DNA of 24,674 nucleotides from DASVDK01 sp036381125 [NCBI: Thermodesulfobacteriota bacterium] (GCA_036381125.1 DASVDK010000274.1:1-24674), one strand, 5' to 3'; shown: positions 7,112-15,102, counted from the stretch's first letter. The notes: a model not told the origin generated them from the letters alone. Translations and numbers: made by a program.

Positions 7112-7294
7112 TCAGGGGCGCCAGGCGGGAAAGCCGCCGCGGGTCGCCTCCACGTCGACGGCCCCGGAGGCGACGACGTGGCCGGTGCCGTCGGGGCTCC
7201 AGGCCAGGCCCGGCACGTGCGCGGCGTCCAGGGCTTCGCTCGCGATGACGGGCGTGAGCCCCGTCCGGTCGCTCCGGACCGGGTAGGGCGGCTT
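7112..7294 (-). pseudogene. C-terminal fragment of a PD40/TolB-like propeller protein
   Basis: The minus-strand frame ending at 7112 reads KPPYPVRSDRTGLTPV, then EALDAAHVPGLAWSPDG and GHVVASGAVDVEATRGGFPAW before the stop. GLAWSPDG is a PD40 beta-propeller motif, and the segment has protein-like composition. Upstream of about 7294 the frame turns into Arg/Pro/Ser-rich noise, with no credible start or ribosome site. It is probably a decayed C-terminus. An intact PD40 protein lies at 8598-9596, but the two are not obviously copies of each other. Confidence 0.4.
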
Positions 7295-7418
7295 CGTGGC
7301 CCTGGCGAAGCTTTTCTGTTGCGGGCGCGACGAGATCGGGTTAGGTAGCCCGCCCGGTTCGTGCGACCGATCACCGGTCCGCCTCGGGCCGGCAGCCTGG
7401 TTCCCTCTGGAGGGACAC

Positions 7419-8564
7419 ATGGACACGAAGGCGATACGACGCTCGCGGTACGTCCATGTCGCCGCGCTCGCGACGCTCCTCGCCGCCTGCGGCGGCGGAG
7501 GGGACACCGTTTCCCCGCAACCGGAGACTCTCCCCGTCCGCGCCTGGGGCGGTGCCGAGGTGCTGGCGACCGACGCGGCGGACCACTACACGTCCACCTC
7601 GATCGCCCGGGTGGGGATCGACGACGCCGGCAGGGCTGAGGTCGTCTGGGTGAAGAGCGGCACCTTTCACCTCGAGGGCCGGCGGTACGCGGCCGGGCAG
7701 TGGGGGGCGGTCGAGACGCTGGCCTCCGCCGCGGTGACGCAGCCCGCGCTGGCGATGGCCGGAACGGGCGATGCGATGGTCACCTGGATCGAGGACATCG
7801 ACTCCTCGACCGGAAGCCTCCACGCGCGGCGCTACGGCGCCGCGTCCGACCAGTGGGAGCCGCGTGAGACAGTCCGCGCCGCGAACGTCCGCAGGTCCCT
7901 GGATCACGCGCCCCGGGTCGCCATGGCCGCCGGCGGCGACGCCCAGGTCGTCTGGAACGACACCGAGGGCGGAGACCACGCCGCGGCGAGGCGCCACGCG
8001 GGGGGGCAGTGGGAGGAGGCGGTCGAGCTCGCCACCCAGCAGATGTTCTCCCCGCACCTCGTGATGAATCGGCGGGGCGACGCGGCGCTCGGGTCCTTCC
8101 GCTTCGGAGGGATCTACGTCCAGCGCGCCGGCGCCGCCGGCCCGTGGGGCGCGCCGGAGGAGATGCGCTGGGGCGATGTCTCATACAGCGGCGTCCGGAC
8201 GCCGCAGGTCGCCATCGACGCGACGGGCGACGTCGTGGCGCTCTGGCTGCAGGACGCGCCCACGATCGTCAGCCTCCTGGCCCGGCGCTACGACGCGGCC
8301 GCCGGGCACTGGGAGGCCGCGGAGGCGCTCGTGGACGACGCCGACGTGAACCTCCCCCGGCTCGCCGGCAGCGCCTCGGGCGCCACCGCAGCGGTCTGGC
8401 TGCAGTGGGACGGCTCGGGCTACTCCCTGAAGTCGAGGCGGACGGTGGGCGCGCTCTTCCTGCCGCAGCTCGCGATGAACCGCGAAGGCGAGGCGGTGGC
8501 CATCTGGCTCGAGGACGAGGGTGTGGCGGACGCGCTGACCCTCGTCGCCAGACGGTACCAGTAG
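7419..8564 (+). CDS. Lipoprotein built of repeated Trp-rich segments (unknown function)
   Basis: 381 residues from ATG 7419, preceded by GGAGGG at 7409-7414. A lipoprotein signal ends in LLAAC (Cys24), followed by a GGGG stretch, so it is probably anchored in the outer membrane or periplasm. The remainder is about six or seven degenerate repeats of 50-60 residues, each with an RRY start, a GxW turn, an A-M/I-x-x-x-G-x-A core and a VW/TW strand (LEGRRYAAGQWGAVETL, ALAMAGTGDAMVTWIED, QVAIDATGDVVALWLQD, QLAMNREGEAVAIWLED). The pattern resembles beta-propeller blades. The penultimate repeat is shortened (SRRTVGALFLPQLAM lacks the usual RRY...W...L section), suggesting an internal deletion. I cannot assign a function. 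It is convergent with a second propeller-type lipoprotein. Confidence 0.8.
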   Translation: MDTKAIRRSRYVHVAALATLLAACGGGGDTVSPQPETLPVRAWGGAEVLATDAADHYTSTSIARVGIDDAGRAEVVWVKSGTFHLEGRRYAAGQWGAVETLASAAVTQPALAMAGTGDAMVTWIEDIDSSTGSLHARRYGAASDQWEPRETVRAANVRRSLDHAPRVAMAAGGDAQVVWNDTEGGDHAAARRHAGGQWEEAVELATQQMFSPHLVMNRRGDAALGSFRFGGIYVQRAGAAGPWGAPEEMRWGDVSYSGVRTPQVAIDATGDVVALWLQDAPTIVSLLARRYDAAAGHWEAAEALVDDADVNLPRLAGSASGATAAVWLQWDGSGYSLKSRRTVGALFLPQLAMNREGEAVAIWLEDEGVADALTLVARRYQ

Positions 8565-8569
8565 CGGCG

Positions 8570-8594
8570 GCGGCCCCCGGTCGCTCGGGGCCGC
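8570..8594. terminator. Bidirectional terminator hairpin between convergent lipoprotein genes
   Basis: GCGGCCCC (8570-8577) and GGGGCCGC (8587-8594) are perfect 8-bp arms around a nine-base loop. The hairpin occupies most of the 33-base gap between two converging stop codons (8564 and 8598). There is no T-tract. Confidence 0.6.
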
Positions 8595-8597
8595 TCG

Positions 8598-9596
8598 CTA
8601 CCGCCAGTCGGCGACGGTGCCGGGCCCGAGCACGACGGGGTTCGACCCGTCCAGGTCGATGACGACGACCTCGGGATCGGCGCCGGTCTCCGTCGCGGCT
8701 CGCGTGAAGGCGACGCGGCGGCCGTCGGGGCTCACGACCGGGCCGAACTCCTCGGCGGGGTCGCGCGTGAGGGGCTCGAGCGAGGCAGCGTCGGCGCCCA
8801 TCCGGTAGACGTTGCTGTTCGGCGGCTCGTCGTCGTAGTCGTGGGCCGCGTAGACGACGCCGGTGCCGTCCGGGGTGAAGGCCTTCGCGCCCGCGGACTG
8901 GTCGCCGCCGAAGGGGACCGAGGTGCCGACGAGCCGGCCCTCGAGGTCGAACAGCCAGACCCCTTCCTCGCCGAGGTGCGACACGGCCACGCGGTCGCCG
9001 CGGGGGCCGAAGACCGGGTCGGTGCACGCGCCGCAGCCGGTGAGGGGCCGCGACTCCCCCCCCGCCGCCGGGACGAGGTGCACCTGCCCGTCGCGCGCCG
9101 AGGCGAAGGCGACGAGGCGGCCGTCGGGGCTGAAGGCGGGGTCGGTGTCGGCGTCCGGATGGTTCGTCAGGTTGCGGAGCCCCGAGCCGTCGACGCCGAC
9201 GAGGTAGACCTCCTCGTTGCCATCCCGATCGGAGACGAAGGCGACCTGGAGGCCGTCCGGGCCGAAGACCGGGTCGCGATCGCCCGCCGCGTGCCGCGAG
9301 AGGTTCACCTCGCCGCCGCTGTCCGCGCCGATCACGAAGACGTCCCCGGCCCGGACGAAGGCCACCATCCGGCCGTCGGGGCTGAAGACCGGGGCCGACT
9401 CCGGCTCCGGCGTGTCGGTGAGGCGGGCGAGCCCGGTGCCGTCCGGGGCGACCGTGTAGATGTCGCCGTCGCGGACGAGGAGGAGGCGCTCGGCGGCAGG
9501 CGCCGGCGCCTCGCTCGCGACCGCCGGGGACGAGGCCGATCCGCACCCCTGGACGAGGAGAGCGAGAGCGAGGACACACGGAATGGGCTTGGTCAT
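8598..9596 (-). CDS. TolB-like PD40 beta-propeller lipoprotein
   Basis: 332 residues from the ATG at 9596-9594, which gives a compact lipoprotein signal (MTKPIPCVLALALLVQGC, Cys18). An in-frame ATG at 9614 would add six residues, and neither start has a strong ribosome site. Six PD40 motifs follow: PVFSPDGRMVAFVRAG, PVFGPDGLQVAFVSDRDG, PAFSPDGRLVAFASARDG, PVFGPRGDRVAVSH, KAFTPDGTGVVYAAHDYD and PVVSPDGRRVAFTRAA, giving a six-bladed propeller like the TolB C-terminal domain. The TolB N-terminal domain is absent and no tol-pal genes are near, so it is not TolB itself. Probable role: periplasmic or outer-membrane binding/scaffold protein. Confidence 0.85.
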   Translation of the reverse strand: MTKPIPCVLALALLVQGCGSASSPAVASEAPAPAAERLLLVRDGDIYTVAPDGTGLARLTDTPEPESAPVFSPDGRMVAFVRAGDVFVIGADSGGEVNLSRHAAGDRDPVFGPDGLQVAFVSDRDGNEEVYLVGVDGSGLRNLTNHPDADTDPAFSPDGRLVAFASARDGQVHLVPAAGGESRPLTGCGACTDPVFGPRGDRVAVSHLGEEGVWLFDLEGRLVGTSVPFGGDQSAGAKAFTPDGTGVVYAAHDYDDEPPNSNVYRMGADAASLEPLTRDPAEEFGPVVSPDGRRVAFTRAATETGADPEVVVIDLDGSNPVVLGPGTVADWR

Positions 9597-9717
9597 ACCC
9601 CGAGCGAGTTGCATCCGGTGGGCCGGCGCGCCGTGAGACGGCGCGCCTCGACGCGCGAGGAGCGGGGACGGAGGGCCTGCCTGCCGCCGGCGAGGGGGAA
9701 GGCGTTACACTTGCGCC

Positions 9718-10164
9718 ATGTCGTCGCTCCAACCCCTCTTCGAGGTCCCCACGATCGGTCGGGTCGCGCGCGTGATGTGGCTCGTCCTGCGGCTGCGGTG
9801 CCCGGCCTGCGGGCTCGGCCCGCTCTCGGACGGTCCCTTCCGCATGCGGGCGCGCTGCAGCGCCTGCCACGTCGCGTTCGAGCGGCTGCCGGGTGAGTTC
9901 ACGGGCGGCATGGGCCTCAACTCCCTCGTCACCTGCTCCGGCATCGCCGCGCTCAGCATCTGGGTCGGCGTCGCCCGGGTGCCGTACGGCCTCTGGCTGG
10001 TCGCGCTCTTCGCCGCGGTCTTCCCGATCGCCTTCTACCGCCACTCGCGGGCGCTCTGGATCGGCATCATCCACATCGCCGGCTTCGTCCACCGCGACGA
10101 GGGGGCCGACCCCGAACCGGTCGTCCGGCCGTGGCCGGAGGAGCGGTCGGGGCGCGGCGCCTGA
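9718..10164 (+). CDS. DUF983 family membrane protein with zinc-ribbon-like cysteines
   Basis: 148 residues. C28-P-A-C31 and C47-S-A-C50 form a zinc-ribbon-like knuckle pair. Two or three hydrophobic segments follow (about 67-86 SLVTCSGIAALSIWVGVA, 90-107 YGLWLVALFAAVFPIAFY, and WIGIIHIAGF), so it is an inner-membrane protein. FERLPGEFTGGMGLNSL between the two parts is typical of the family. Function is not established. No ribosome site sits at the usual distance; a TACACT -10-like box (9706-9711) ends six bases before ATG 9718, so the message may be leaderless. It is divergent from the PD40 lipoprotein, about 120 bp apart. Confidence 0.85.
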   Translation: MSSLQPLFEVPTIGRVARVMWLVLRLRCPACGLGPLSDGPFRMRARCSACHVAFERLPGEFTGGMGLNSLVTCSGIAALSIWVGVARVPYGLWLVALFAAVFPIAFYRHSRALWIGIIHIAGFVHRDEGADPEPVVRPWPEERSGRGA

Positions 10165-10333
10165 GACCTCCCGGCCGCAAACCGCGCGCGCCTCGAGCGG
10201 GGAGGCCCCCCGTCCGAGCGGGGCGCGGGCCCTGCCCGGGTGCGCCGGGCCGCCGGTCGGGGCCGCCCGGCGGGGCTCCGGCCGGGAACGGGACGCTCGC
10301 GTCTCCGTGGACGGTGTTCTACGATGGCGGCCG

Positions 10334-11176
10334 ATGCGTGCCATCGATCACCTGGCCAGGCAGCGACCGGTAGTCGTCCTCGCGCTCTCGCTCGGGTTGG
10401 TGCTCCTCCTCGGCGTCCTCGACCACCTCGCCGGCCCCGAGATCGGCTTCTCGACCTTCCACCTCGTCCCCATCGCGCTCGCCGCCTGGTGCGTCGGCCG
10501 GGACGCGGCGCTCGGCGTCTCGATCGGGAGCGTCTTCGCCCTGGCGGCGGTCGAGCAGGTGTCGCCGCTCCCTGCCGGCCACCCGGCCGTCGCCGTCTGG
10601 AACGCCGCGCTGCACTTCGGCGTCTTCGTCGTGGCGGGGACCTCGCTCGCCGCGCTCCGGCGCGCGACGGACAACGAGCACCGGCTCGCGCGCACCGATC
10701 CGCTCACCGGCCTGGCCAACGCCCGCGCGTTCGCCGAGGCGGCCGAGAGGGAGCTTGCGCGGGCGAGGCGCTACGGAGGGGTGTTCACGGTCGCGTCGCT
10801 CGACATCGACGACTTCAAGGCCGTCAACGACCGCCTCGGGCACGCCGCCGGCGACGTCGTGCTGCGGACCGTGGCCGATGCCGTCCGGGCCAACCTGAGG
10901 GCGGTCGACACCGTGGCGCGCATGGGGGGCGACGAGTTCGCGCTCCTCCTGCCCGAGACCGGGCGCGACCCGGCCGGCATCGTGCTCCGGAAGGTCGTCG
11001 GCGCGCTCGCCGCCGTCACCGCGAAGAACGGCTGGCCGGTCACGGTGAGCGTCGGCGCGGTGAGCTGTTCGAGCCCCACCTCGTCCGTCGAGGAGATCCT
11101 CAAGGTCGCCGACGACCATCTCTACGCCGTCAAGCGCAGCGGCAAGAACGGCATCCGGCAGGTGGTCCTGGGGTAG
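10334..11176 (+). CDS. Membrane-anchored diguanylate cyclase (GGDEF)
   Basis: 280 residues from ATG 10334. Residues 1-112 contain about four hydrophobic helices (PVVVLALSLGLVLLLGVLDH, FSTFHLVPIALAAWCVG, AALGVSIGSVFALAAV, WNAALHFGVFVVAGTSLAAL), a small membrane sensor without a recognisable ligand domain. The GGDEF domain follows: RTDPLTGLANARAF, SLDIDDFKAVNDRLGHAAGD, and the active site GGDEF at 198-202, so it should make c-di-GMP from two GTP. RAVD at 189-192, five residues before GGDEF, is a canonical RxxD inhibitory site and predicts product inhibition. It lies 112 bp upstream of the ATPase gene in the same direction; co-transcription is possible. Confidence 0.93.
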   Translation: MRAIDHLARQRPVVVLALSLGLVLLLGVLDHLAGPEIGFSTFHLVPIALAAWCVGRDAALGVSIGSVFALAAVEQVSPLPAGHPAVAVWNAALHFGVFVVAGTSLAALRRATDNEHRLARTDPLTGLANARAFAEAAERELARARRYGGVFTVASLDIDDFKAVNDRLGHAAGDVVLRTVADAVRANLRAVDTVARMGGDEFALLLPETGRDPAGIVLRKVVGALAAVTAKNGWPVTVSVGAVSCSSPTSSVEEILKVADDHLYAVKRSGKNGIRQVVLG

Positions 11177-11288
11177 GGGGGGAGGTCGCCCGGTTCCGGG
11201 TCGACTTCCTGCAGCAGCCGCGCGAGCCGGCAAGCCCCTGCAGGCAGGCGCCGGCTCCTCGTCCGCGCATCGCCCCGCGGAGGACCGG

Positions 11289-13667
11289 ATGACCGACTAC
11301 GAGACGCTCGGCCTCTTCTACCTCGGCCGTCCCTTCGACGTGGAGCGCGGGGCGCCGGGGGAGGGGTTGGTCCTCTACGACTCGCGCGACCTCGTCACCC
11401 ACGCCCTCTGCGTCGGCATGACGGGGAGCGGCAAGACCGGCCTCTGCATCGCGCTCCTCGAGGAGGCGGCGCTCGACGGGATCCCCGCCCTCGTGATCGA
11501 CCCGAAGGGGGACCTCGGCAACCTGCTGCTCACCTTCCCCGAGCTTCGCCCCGAGGACTTCCGGCCCTGGGTGAACGTGGACGACGCCCGCCGCAAGGGG
11601 CTCGACCCGGACGCCTACGCGGCCGAGCAGGCGAAGGCCTGGCGCGAGGGGCTCGCCGCGTGGGGGCAGGACGGCGAGCGGATCCGCCGCCTTCAGGCGG
11701 CGGCCGACTTCGTCGTCTTCACGCCGGGGAGCACGGCCGGGCGGCCGCTCTCGGTCCTCGACTCGTTCGCCGCGCCGCCGGCCGCCGTGCGGGAGGACGA
11801 GGAGCTGCTCCGCGAGCGGATCGCGTCGACGGCGACGAGCCTCCTCGCGCTCCTCGGCGTCGATGCCGACCCGGTGAGGAGCCGCGAGCACGTGCTCCTC
11901 TCGACGATCCTGGCCGAGGCCTGGCGGGCGGGGCGCGACCTCGACCTCGCGGCGCTCGTCGGCCAGATCCGGACGCCGCCGATCGCGAAGCTCGGCGTGA
12001 TCGACCTCGAGTCGGCCTTCCCGGCGAAGGATCGGTTCGAGCTTGCCATGTCGCTCAACACGCTCCTGGCCGCGCCCGGCTTCGCCGCCTGGCTCGAGGG
12101 GGACCCGCTCGACGTGGGCCGCCTCCTCTACACGCCCGAGGGGAAGCCCCGCGTCGCCGTCGTGTCGATCGCGCACCTCTCCGACGCGGAGCGGATGTTC
12201 CTGGTCTCGCTCCTCCTCTCGCAGGTGATCGCGTGGATGCGCGGGCAGGCCGGCACGACGAGCCTGCGCGCGATCGTCTACATGGACGAGATCTTCGGCT
12301 ACTTCCCGCCGGTGGCGAACCCGCCGTCGAAGGGCCCCCTGCTCACCCTGCTCAAGCAGGCGCGCGCCTTCGGCCTCGGCGTCGTCCTCGCCACGCAGAA
12401 CCCGGTCGACCTCGACTACAAGGGCCTCGCCAACTGCGGCACCTGGTTCATCGGGCGGCTGCAGACCGAGCGCGACAGGGCGCGCGTGCTCGACGGGCTC
12501 GAGGGGGCGGCGCCGGCCGGCTTCGACCGCGCCCGGCTCGAGCGGATGCTCTCGTCGCTCGGGCCCCGCATCTTCTACCTGCACAACGTCCACGACGACG
12601 AGCCGACGGTCTTCGAGACCCGCTGGGTGATGTCGTACCTGAGAGGCCCGCTCGCCCGGCCCGAGATCCGCCGGCTCATGGAGGGGCGGCGCGAGACGGC
12701 GCCGGCGGCGACCGGCGCCGCGGCGGCGTCTCCGCCCGGGCCGCCCGGCGGCGGCGCCCGGCCGGTGCTCCCGCCCGAGATCCCGCAGCTCTTCGCTCCG
12801 ATCCGGGGCGCCCGGACGCCCGGGACGGCGGTGACCTACCGCCCGGTTCTGCTCGGCACGGCGCGCGTGCGCTTCGTCGACGCCAGAGCCGGGGTCGACG
12901 TGACCCGGCCGGTCGTCTACGCGGCGCCGCTCGGCGAGGGAGCCCTGGCGGGCGACTGGGAGCGGGCCGAGCCGCTCGACGCGGCCGAGGAGGACCTCGC
13001 GTCGGCGCCCGAGGAGCCGGCTCTCTTCGTCGAGCTGCCCGCGGCCGCCGCGCAGCCGAAGGCGTACGACGCCCGGCGCAAGGCGTTCGCCGCGTGGCTC
13101 CACCGCACCCAGGTGCTGCCGCTCCACCGTCACGCGGCGAGCGGCATCGTCTCGAACCCCGGGGAGGCGGAGCGCGAGTTCCGGATCCGCCTGGCGCAGG
13201 AGGCCCGGGAGCGGCGCGATGCGGCCGTCGAGGCGCTCCGCAAGAGGTACGCCTCGCGGATCGAGGCGCTCGAGGAGCGGATCCGGCGGGCCGATCAGGC
13301 CGTGGCGCGCGAGACCGAGCAGGCGCAGCAGGAGAAGGTCCAGGCGGCGATCTCCATCGGCATGACGCTGCTCGGCTCGTTCCTCGGCCGCAAGCGGGTC
13401 TCGAGCGGGACGATCGGCCGCGCCGGCACGGCGGCGCGCGGCGTCGGGCGGTCGATGCGCCAGGCGGGCGACGTCCGGAGGGCCGAGGCGAGCGCGGCGG
13501 CGCTCCGGCAGGACCTCGCCGAGCTGGAAGCCGAGTTCGAGCGGGAGGCGCAGGCGCTCGAACGCCGGTTCGACGCGGCGTCTGCGCCGATCGAAACGGT
13601 GTCACTCGAGCCGGCCAGGGGCAACGTAGAAGTGCGTGCAGTGGGCCTGGGATGGGTGCCCGTATGA
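11289..13667 (+). CDS. HerA/DUF87-type ATP-binding protein with C-terminal coiled coil
   Basis: 792 residues from ATG 11289, with GGAGGA at 11279-11284. The N-terminal RecA-like ATPase has Walker A GMTGSGKTG (43-51), ALVIDPKGDLGNLL, Walker B AIVYMDEIFGY (about 327-337) and a sensor-like VVLATQNPVDLDYKGLANCG (about 366-385), all typical of HerA/FtsK-like DUF87 motors. A Pro/Gly/Ala-rich linker (about 470-500) leads to a conserved-looking module (VTYRPVLLGTARVRFVDA). About 625-690 and 735-770 are Glu/Arg/Ala-rich coiled coils flanking a Gly/Ile stretch, AAISIGMTLLGSFLGRK. It is a probable hexameric DNA or protein translocase. No NurA nuclease, methylase or other defence partner is adjacent, so classification as a defence gene would be unsupported. 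Confidence 0.88.
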   Translation: MTDYETLGLFYLGRPFDVERGAPGEGLVLYDSRDLVTHALCVGMTGSGKTGLCIALLEEAALDGIPALVIDPKGDLGNLLLTFPELRPEDFRPWVNVDDARRKGLDPDAYAAEQAKAWREGLAAWGQDGERIRRLQAAADFVVFTPGSTAGRPLSVLDSFAAPPAAVREDEELLRERIASTATSLLALLGVDADPVRSREHVLLSTILAEAWRAGRDLDLAALVGQIRTPPIAKLGVIDLESAFPAKDRFELAMSLNTLLAAPGFAAWLEGDPLDVGRLLYTPEGKPRVAVVSIAHLSDAERMFLVSLLLSQVIAWMRGQAGTTSLRAIVYMDEIFGYFPPVANPPSKGPLLTLLKQARAFGLGVVLATQNPVDLDYKGLANCGTWFIGRLQTERDRARVLDGLEGAAPAGFDRARLERMLSSLGPRIFYLHNVHDDEPTVFETRWVMSYLRGPLARPEIRRLMEGRRETAPAATGAAAASPPGPPGGGARPVLPPEIPQLFAPIRGARTPGTAVTYRPVLLGTARVRFVDARAGVDVTRPVVYAAPLGEGALAGDWERAEPLDAAEEDLASAPEEPALFVELPAAAAQPKAYDARRKAFAAWLHRTQVLPLHRHAASGIVSNPGEAEREFRIRLAQEARERRDAAVEALRKRYASRIEALEERIRRADQAVARETEQAQQEKVQAAISIGMTLLGSFLGRKRVSSGTIGRAGTAARGVGRSMRQAGDVRRAEASAAALRQDLAELEAEFEREAQALERRFDAASAPIETVSLEPARGNVEVRAVGLGWVPV

Positions 13668-13712
13668 GCCGCTAAGGCCGTGGTTTACCGGCAGGCTCAG
13701 GGTATGCCAGGC

Positions 13713-13740
13713 TTGCAATGTGGCCGACCGTCATTAGAAT
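13713..13740 (+). promoter_or_regulatory. Sigma70-like promoter for the TRAP operon
   Basis: TTGCAA (13713-13718) and TAGAAT (13735-13740) are separated by 16 bases, inside one of the few AT-rich patches of the window. Transcription would begin near 13747, leaving a leader of about 150 bases before dctP. Confidence 0.5.
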
Positions 13741-13775
13741 AACGTTCGACAATATTCAGACCGCCGGTTGGGATG

Positions 13776-13792
13776 CCCCGCGCGAAGCGGGG
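13776..13792 (+). other. Hairpin in the dctP leader
   Basis: CCCCGC-GCGAA-GCGGGG forms a 6-bp GC stem with a five-base loop. It lies about 30 bases after the predicted transcription start and 105 bases before dctP. It could be an attenuator or stabilising structure, or the terminator of the ATPase gene that ends at 13667; there is no T-tract. Confidence 0.4.
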
Positions 13793-13897
13793 GGCTCGTC
13801 ACCTTCGCATGTACGCCTGGGCTCTGTCGGTCGTGTCCATCTCCTCGGTTCCCGGAGTGGTGGCATTTCCGGCACTCTCTTAGTCAGGAGAAGCAGG

Positions 13898-15001
13898 ATG
13901 AGGAGCAAGACCATTCTCGCCCTCGGGGCCAGCGTCGCCGTTGCCGCGCTGGTCGCCCTCGGCGTCGTTGCGACGACGGCGCCTGCGCAGCAACCGATCG
14001 TGCTCAAGATGCAGAGCACCTGGCCGACCCAGGACATCCTCCATACGTCCTTCGAGGACTGGGCGAAGAAGGTCAACGAGATGGCGGGCGGGCGCCTGCG
14101 GGTCGACGTCCTGCCGAACGGCGCCGTCGTCCCGGCGTTCGAGCTGCTCGACGCCGTGAACCGCGGCATCCTCGACGGCGGCCACGGCGTCCCGGCCTAC
14201 TGGTTCGGCAAAAATCGCGCCATGAGCCTCTTCGGGACCGGGCCATCCTTCGGGATGGACGCCGAGGACCTCCTCGCCTGGTACTACTACGGCGGCGGCC
14301 AGGAGATGTACAACGATCTCCTGAAGCAGCTCCGGATGAACGTCGTGTCGTACCTGCACGGCCCGATGCCGACCCAGCCGCTCGGGTGGTTCGCGAAAGA
14401 GGTCAAGACCGCGCAGGACCTGCGCAACGTCAAGTTCCGGACGGTCGGGCTCTCGGCCGACCTCTTCAAGGAGCTCGGCGCCTCGGTCGTCATCCTCCCC
14501 GGCGGCGAGGTCGTCCCGTCGCTCGAGCGGAACGTCATCGACGCGGCCGAGTTCAACAACCCGACGTCGGACATCATCCTCGGCTTCACCGACGTGCGGA
14601 AGGTCTACATGACCCAGAGCTACCACCAGCCGCTCGAGTCGCTCGAGATCCTCATCAACAAGGAGAAACACGACTCGCTCCCGAAGGACCTCCAGGCGAT
14701 CCTCAAGTACGCCACCCTCGCCGAGTCGCAGGACTTCTCGCTGAAGATGATCGATCGCAACAGCAAGGACCTCGTGAAGATCAAGCAGGCCGGCGTCAAG
14801 GTGGTCCCGACGCCGAAGGCCGTCCTCGCGGCGCAGCTCCAGGCCTGGGACAAGGTCATCGAGCGGGAGTCCAAGGCCAACCCCGCCTTCGCGAAGATCC
14901 TCAAGTCCCAGCGTGACTTCGCGGCCCGCGTCGTCCCGCTCAAGCAGGCGATCGCCGTCGACAACTCGGTCGCGTACGAGCACTACTTCAAGGGCCAGTA
15001 A
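13898..15001 (+). CDS. dctP: TRAP transporter substrate-binding protein DctP
   Basis: 367 residues from ATG 13898, with CAGGAG seven bases upstream. The Sec signal peptide (about 1-30) ends at TTAPA-QQP, so it is periplasmic. The DctP fold is clear: LKMQSTWPTQDILHTSFEDW, MAGGRLRVDVLPNGAVVPAF, LLDAVNRGILDGGHGVPAYW, then VKFRTVGLSADLFKELGASV, which supplies the conserved Arg (R181) that in this family salt-bridges the substrate carboxylate, and LPGGEVVPSLERNVIDAAEF. The sequence style is closest to the TakP/2-oxoacid-type subgroup, so a monocarboxylate or keto acid is likely, but the substrate is not proven. It is first gene of a dctPQM operon, with a predicted promoter at 13713 and a strong hairpin after its stop. 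Confidence 0.95.
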   Translation: MRSKTILALGASVAVAALVALGVVATTAPAQQPIVLKMQSTWPTQDILHTSFEDWAKKVNEMAGGRLRVDVLPNGAVVPAFELLDAVNRGILDGGHGVPAYWFGKNRAMSLFGTGPSFGMDAEDLLAWYYYGGGQEMYNDLLKQLRMNVVSYLHGPMPTQPLGWFAKEVKTAQDLRNVKFRTVGLSADLFKELGASVVILPGGEVVPSLERNVIDAAEFNNPTSDIILGFTDVRKVYMTQSYHQPLESLEILINKEKHDSLPKDLQAILKYATLAESQDFSLKMIDRNSKDLVKIKQAGVKVVPTPKAVLAAQLQAWDKVIERESKANPAFAKILKSQRDFAARVVPLKQAIAVDNSVAYEHYFKGQ

Positions 15002-15021
15002 CGCCGCCTCCAGATCCTCGC

Positions 15022-15056
15022 TCCGGGCGTGCCGGCGCGTCGCCGGCATGCCCGGA
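15022..15056 (+). promoter_or_regulatory. 16-bp intercistronic hairpin between dctP and dctQ
   Basis: TCCGGGCGTGCCGGCG (15022-15037) pairs with CGCCGGCATGCCCGGA (15041-15056) around the loop CGT, with a single G-T wobble. It begins 20 bases after the dctP stop and ends before the dctQ ribosome site. Comparable structures downstream of binding-protein genes protect the upstream message from 3' exonucleases or cut read-through, so that binding protein outnumbers membrane subunits. That role is inferred here. Confidence 0.7.
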
Positions 15057-15102
15057 CGTGTGTCGGAGGCCTGATGCGGCACGTGGGAGGCGCGGACACG
15101 GC

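Noticed and set aside
8269-10344. 691-residue minus-strand frame overlapping the PD40 lipoprotein, DUF983 and cyclase region
   Set aside because: It runs out of frame through genes with strong motifs and is Arg/Pro-rich throughout.
11289-13667. HerA-NurA or other antiphage island
   Set aside because: No nuclease, SIR2, methylase or other defence gene is adjacent; the neighbours are a cyclase and a TRAP operon.
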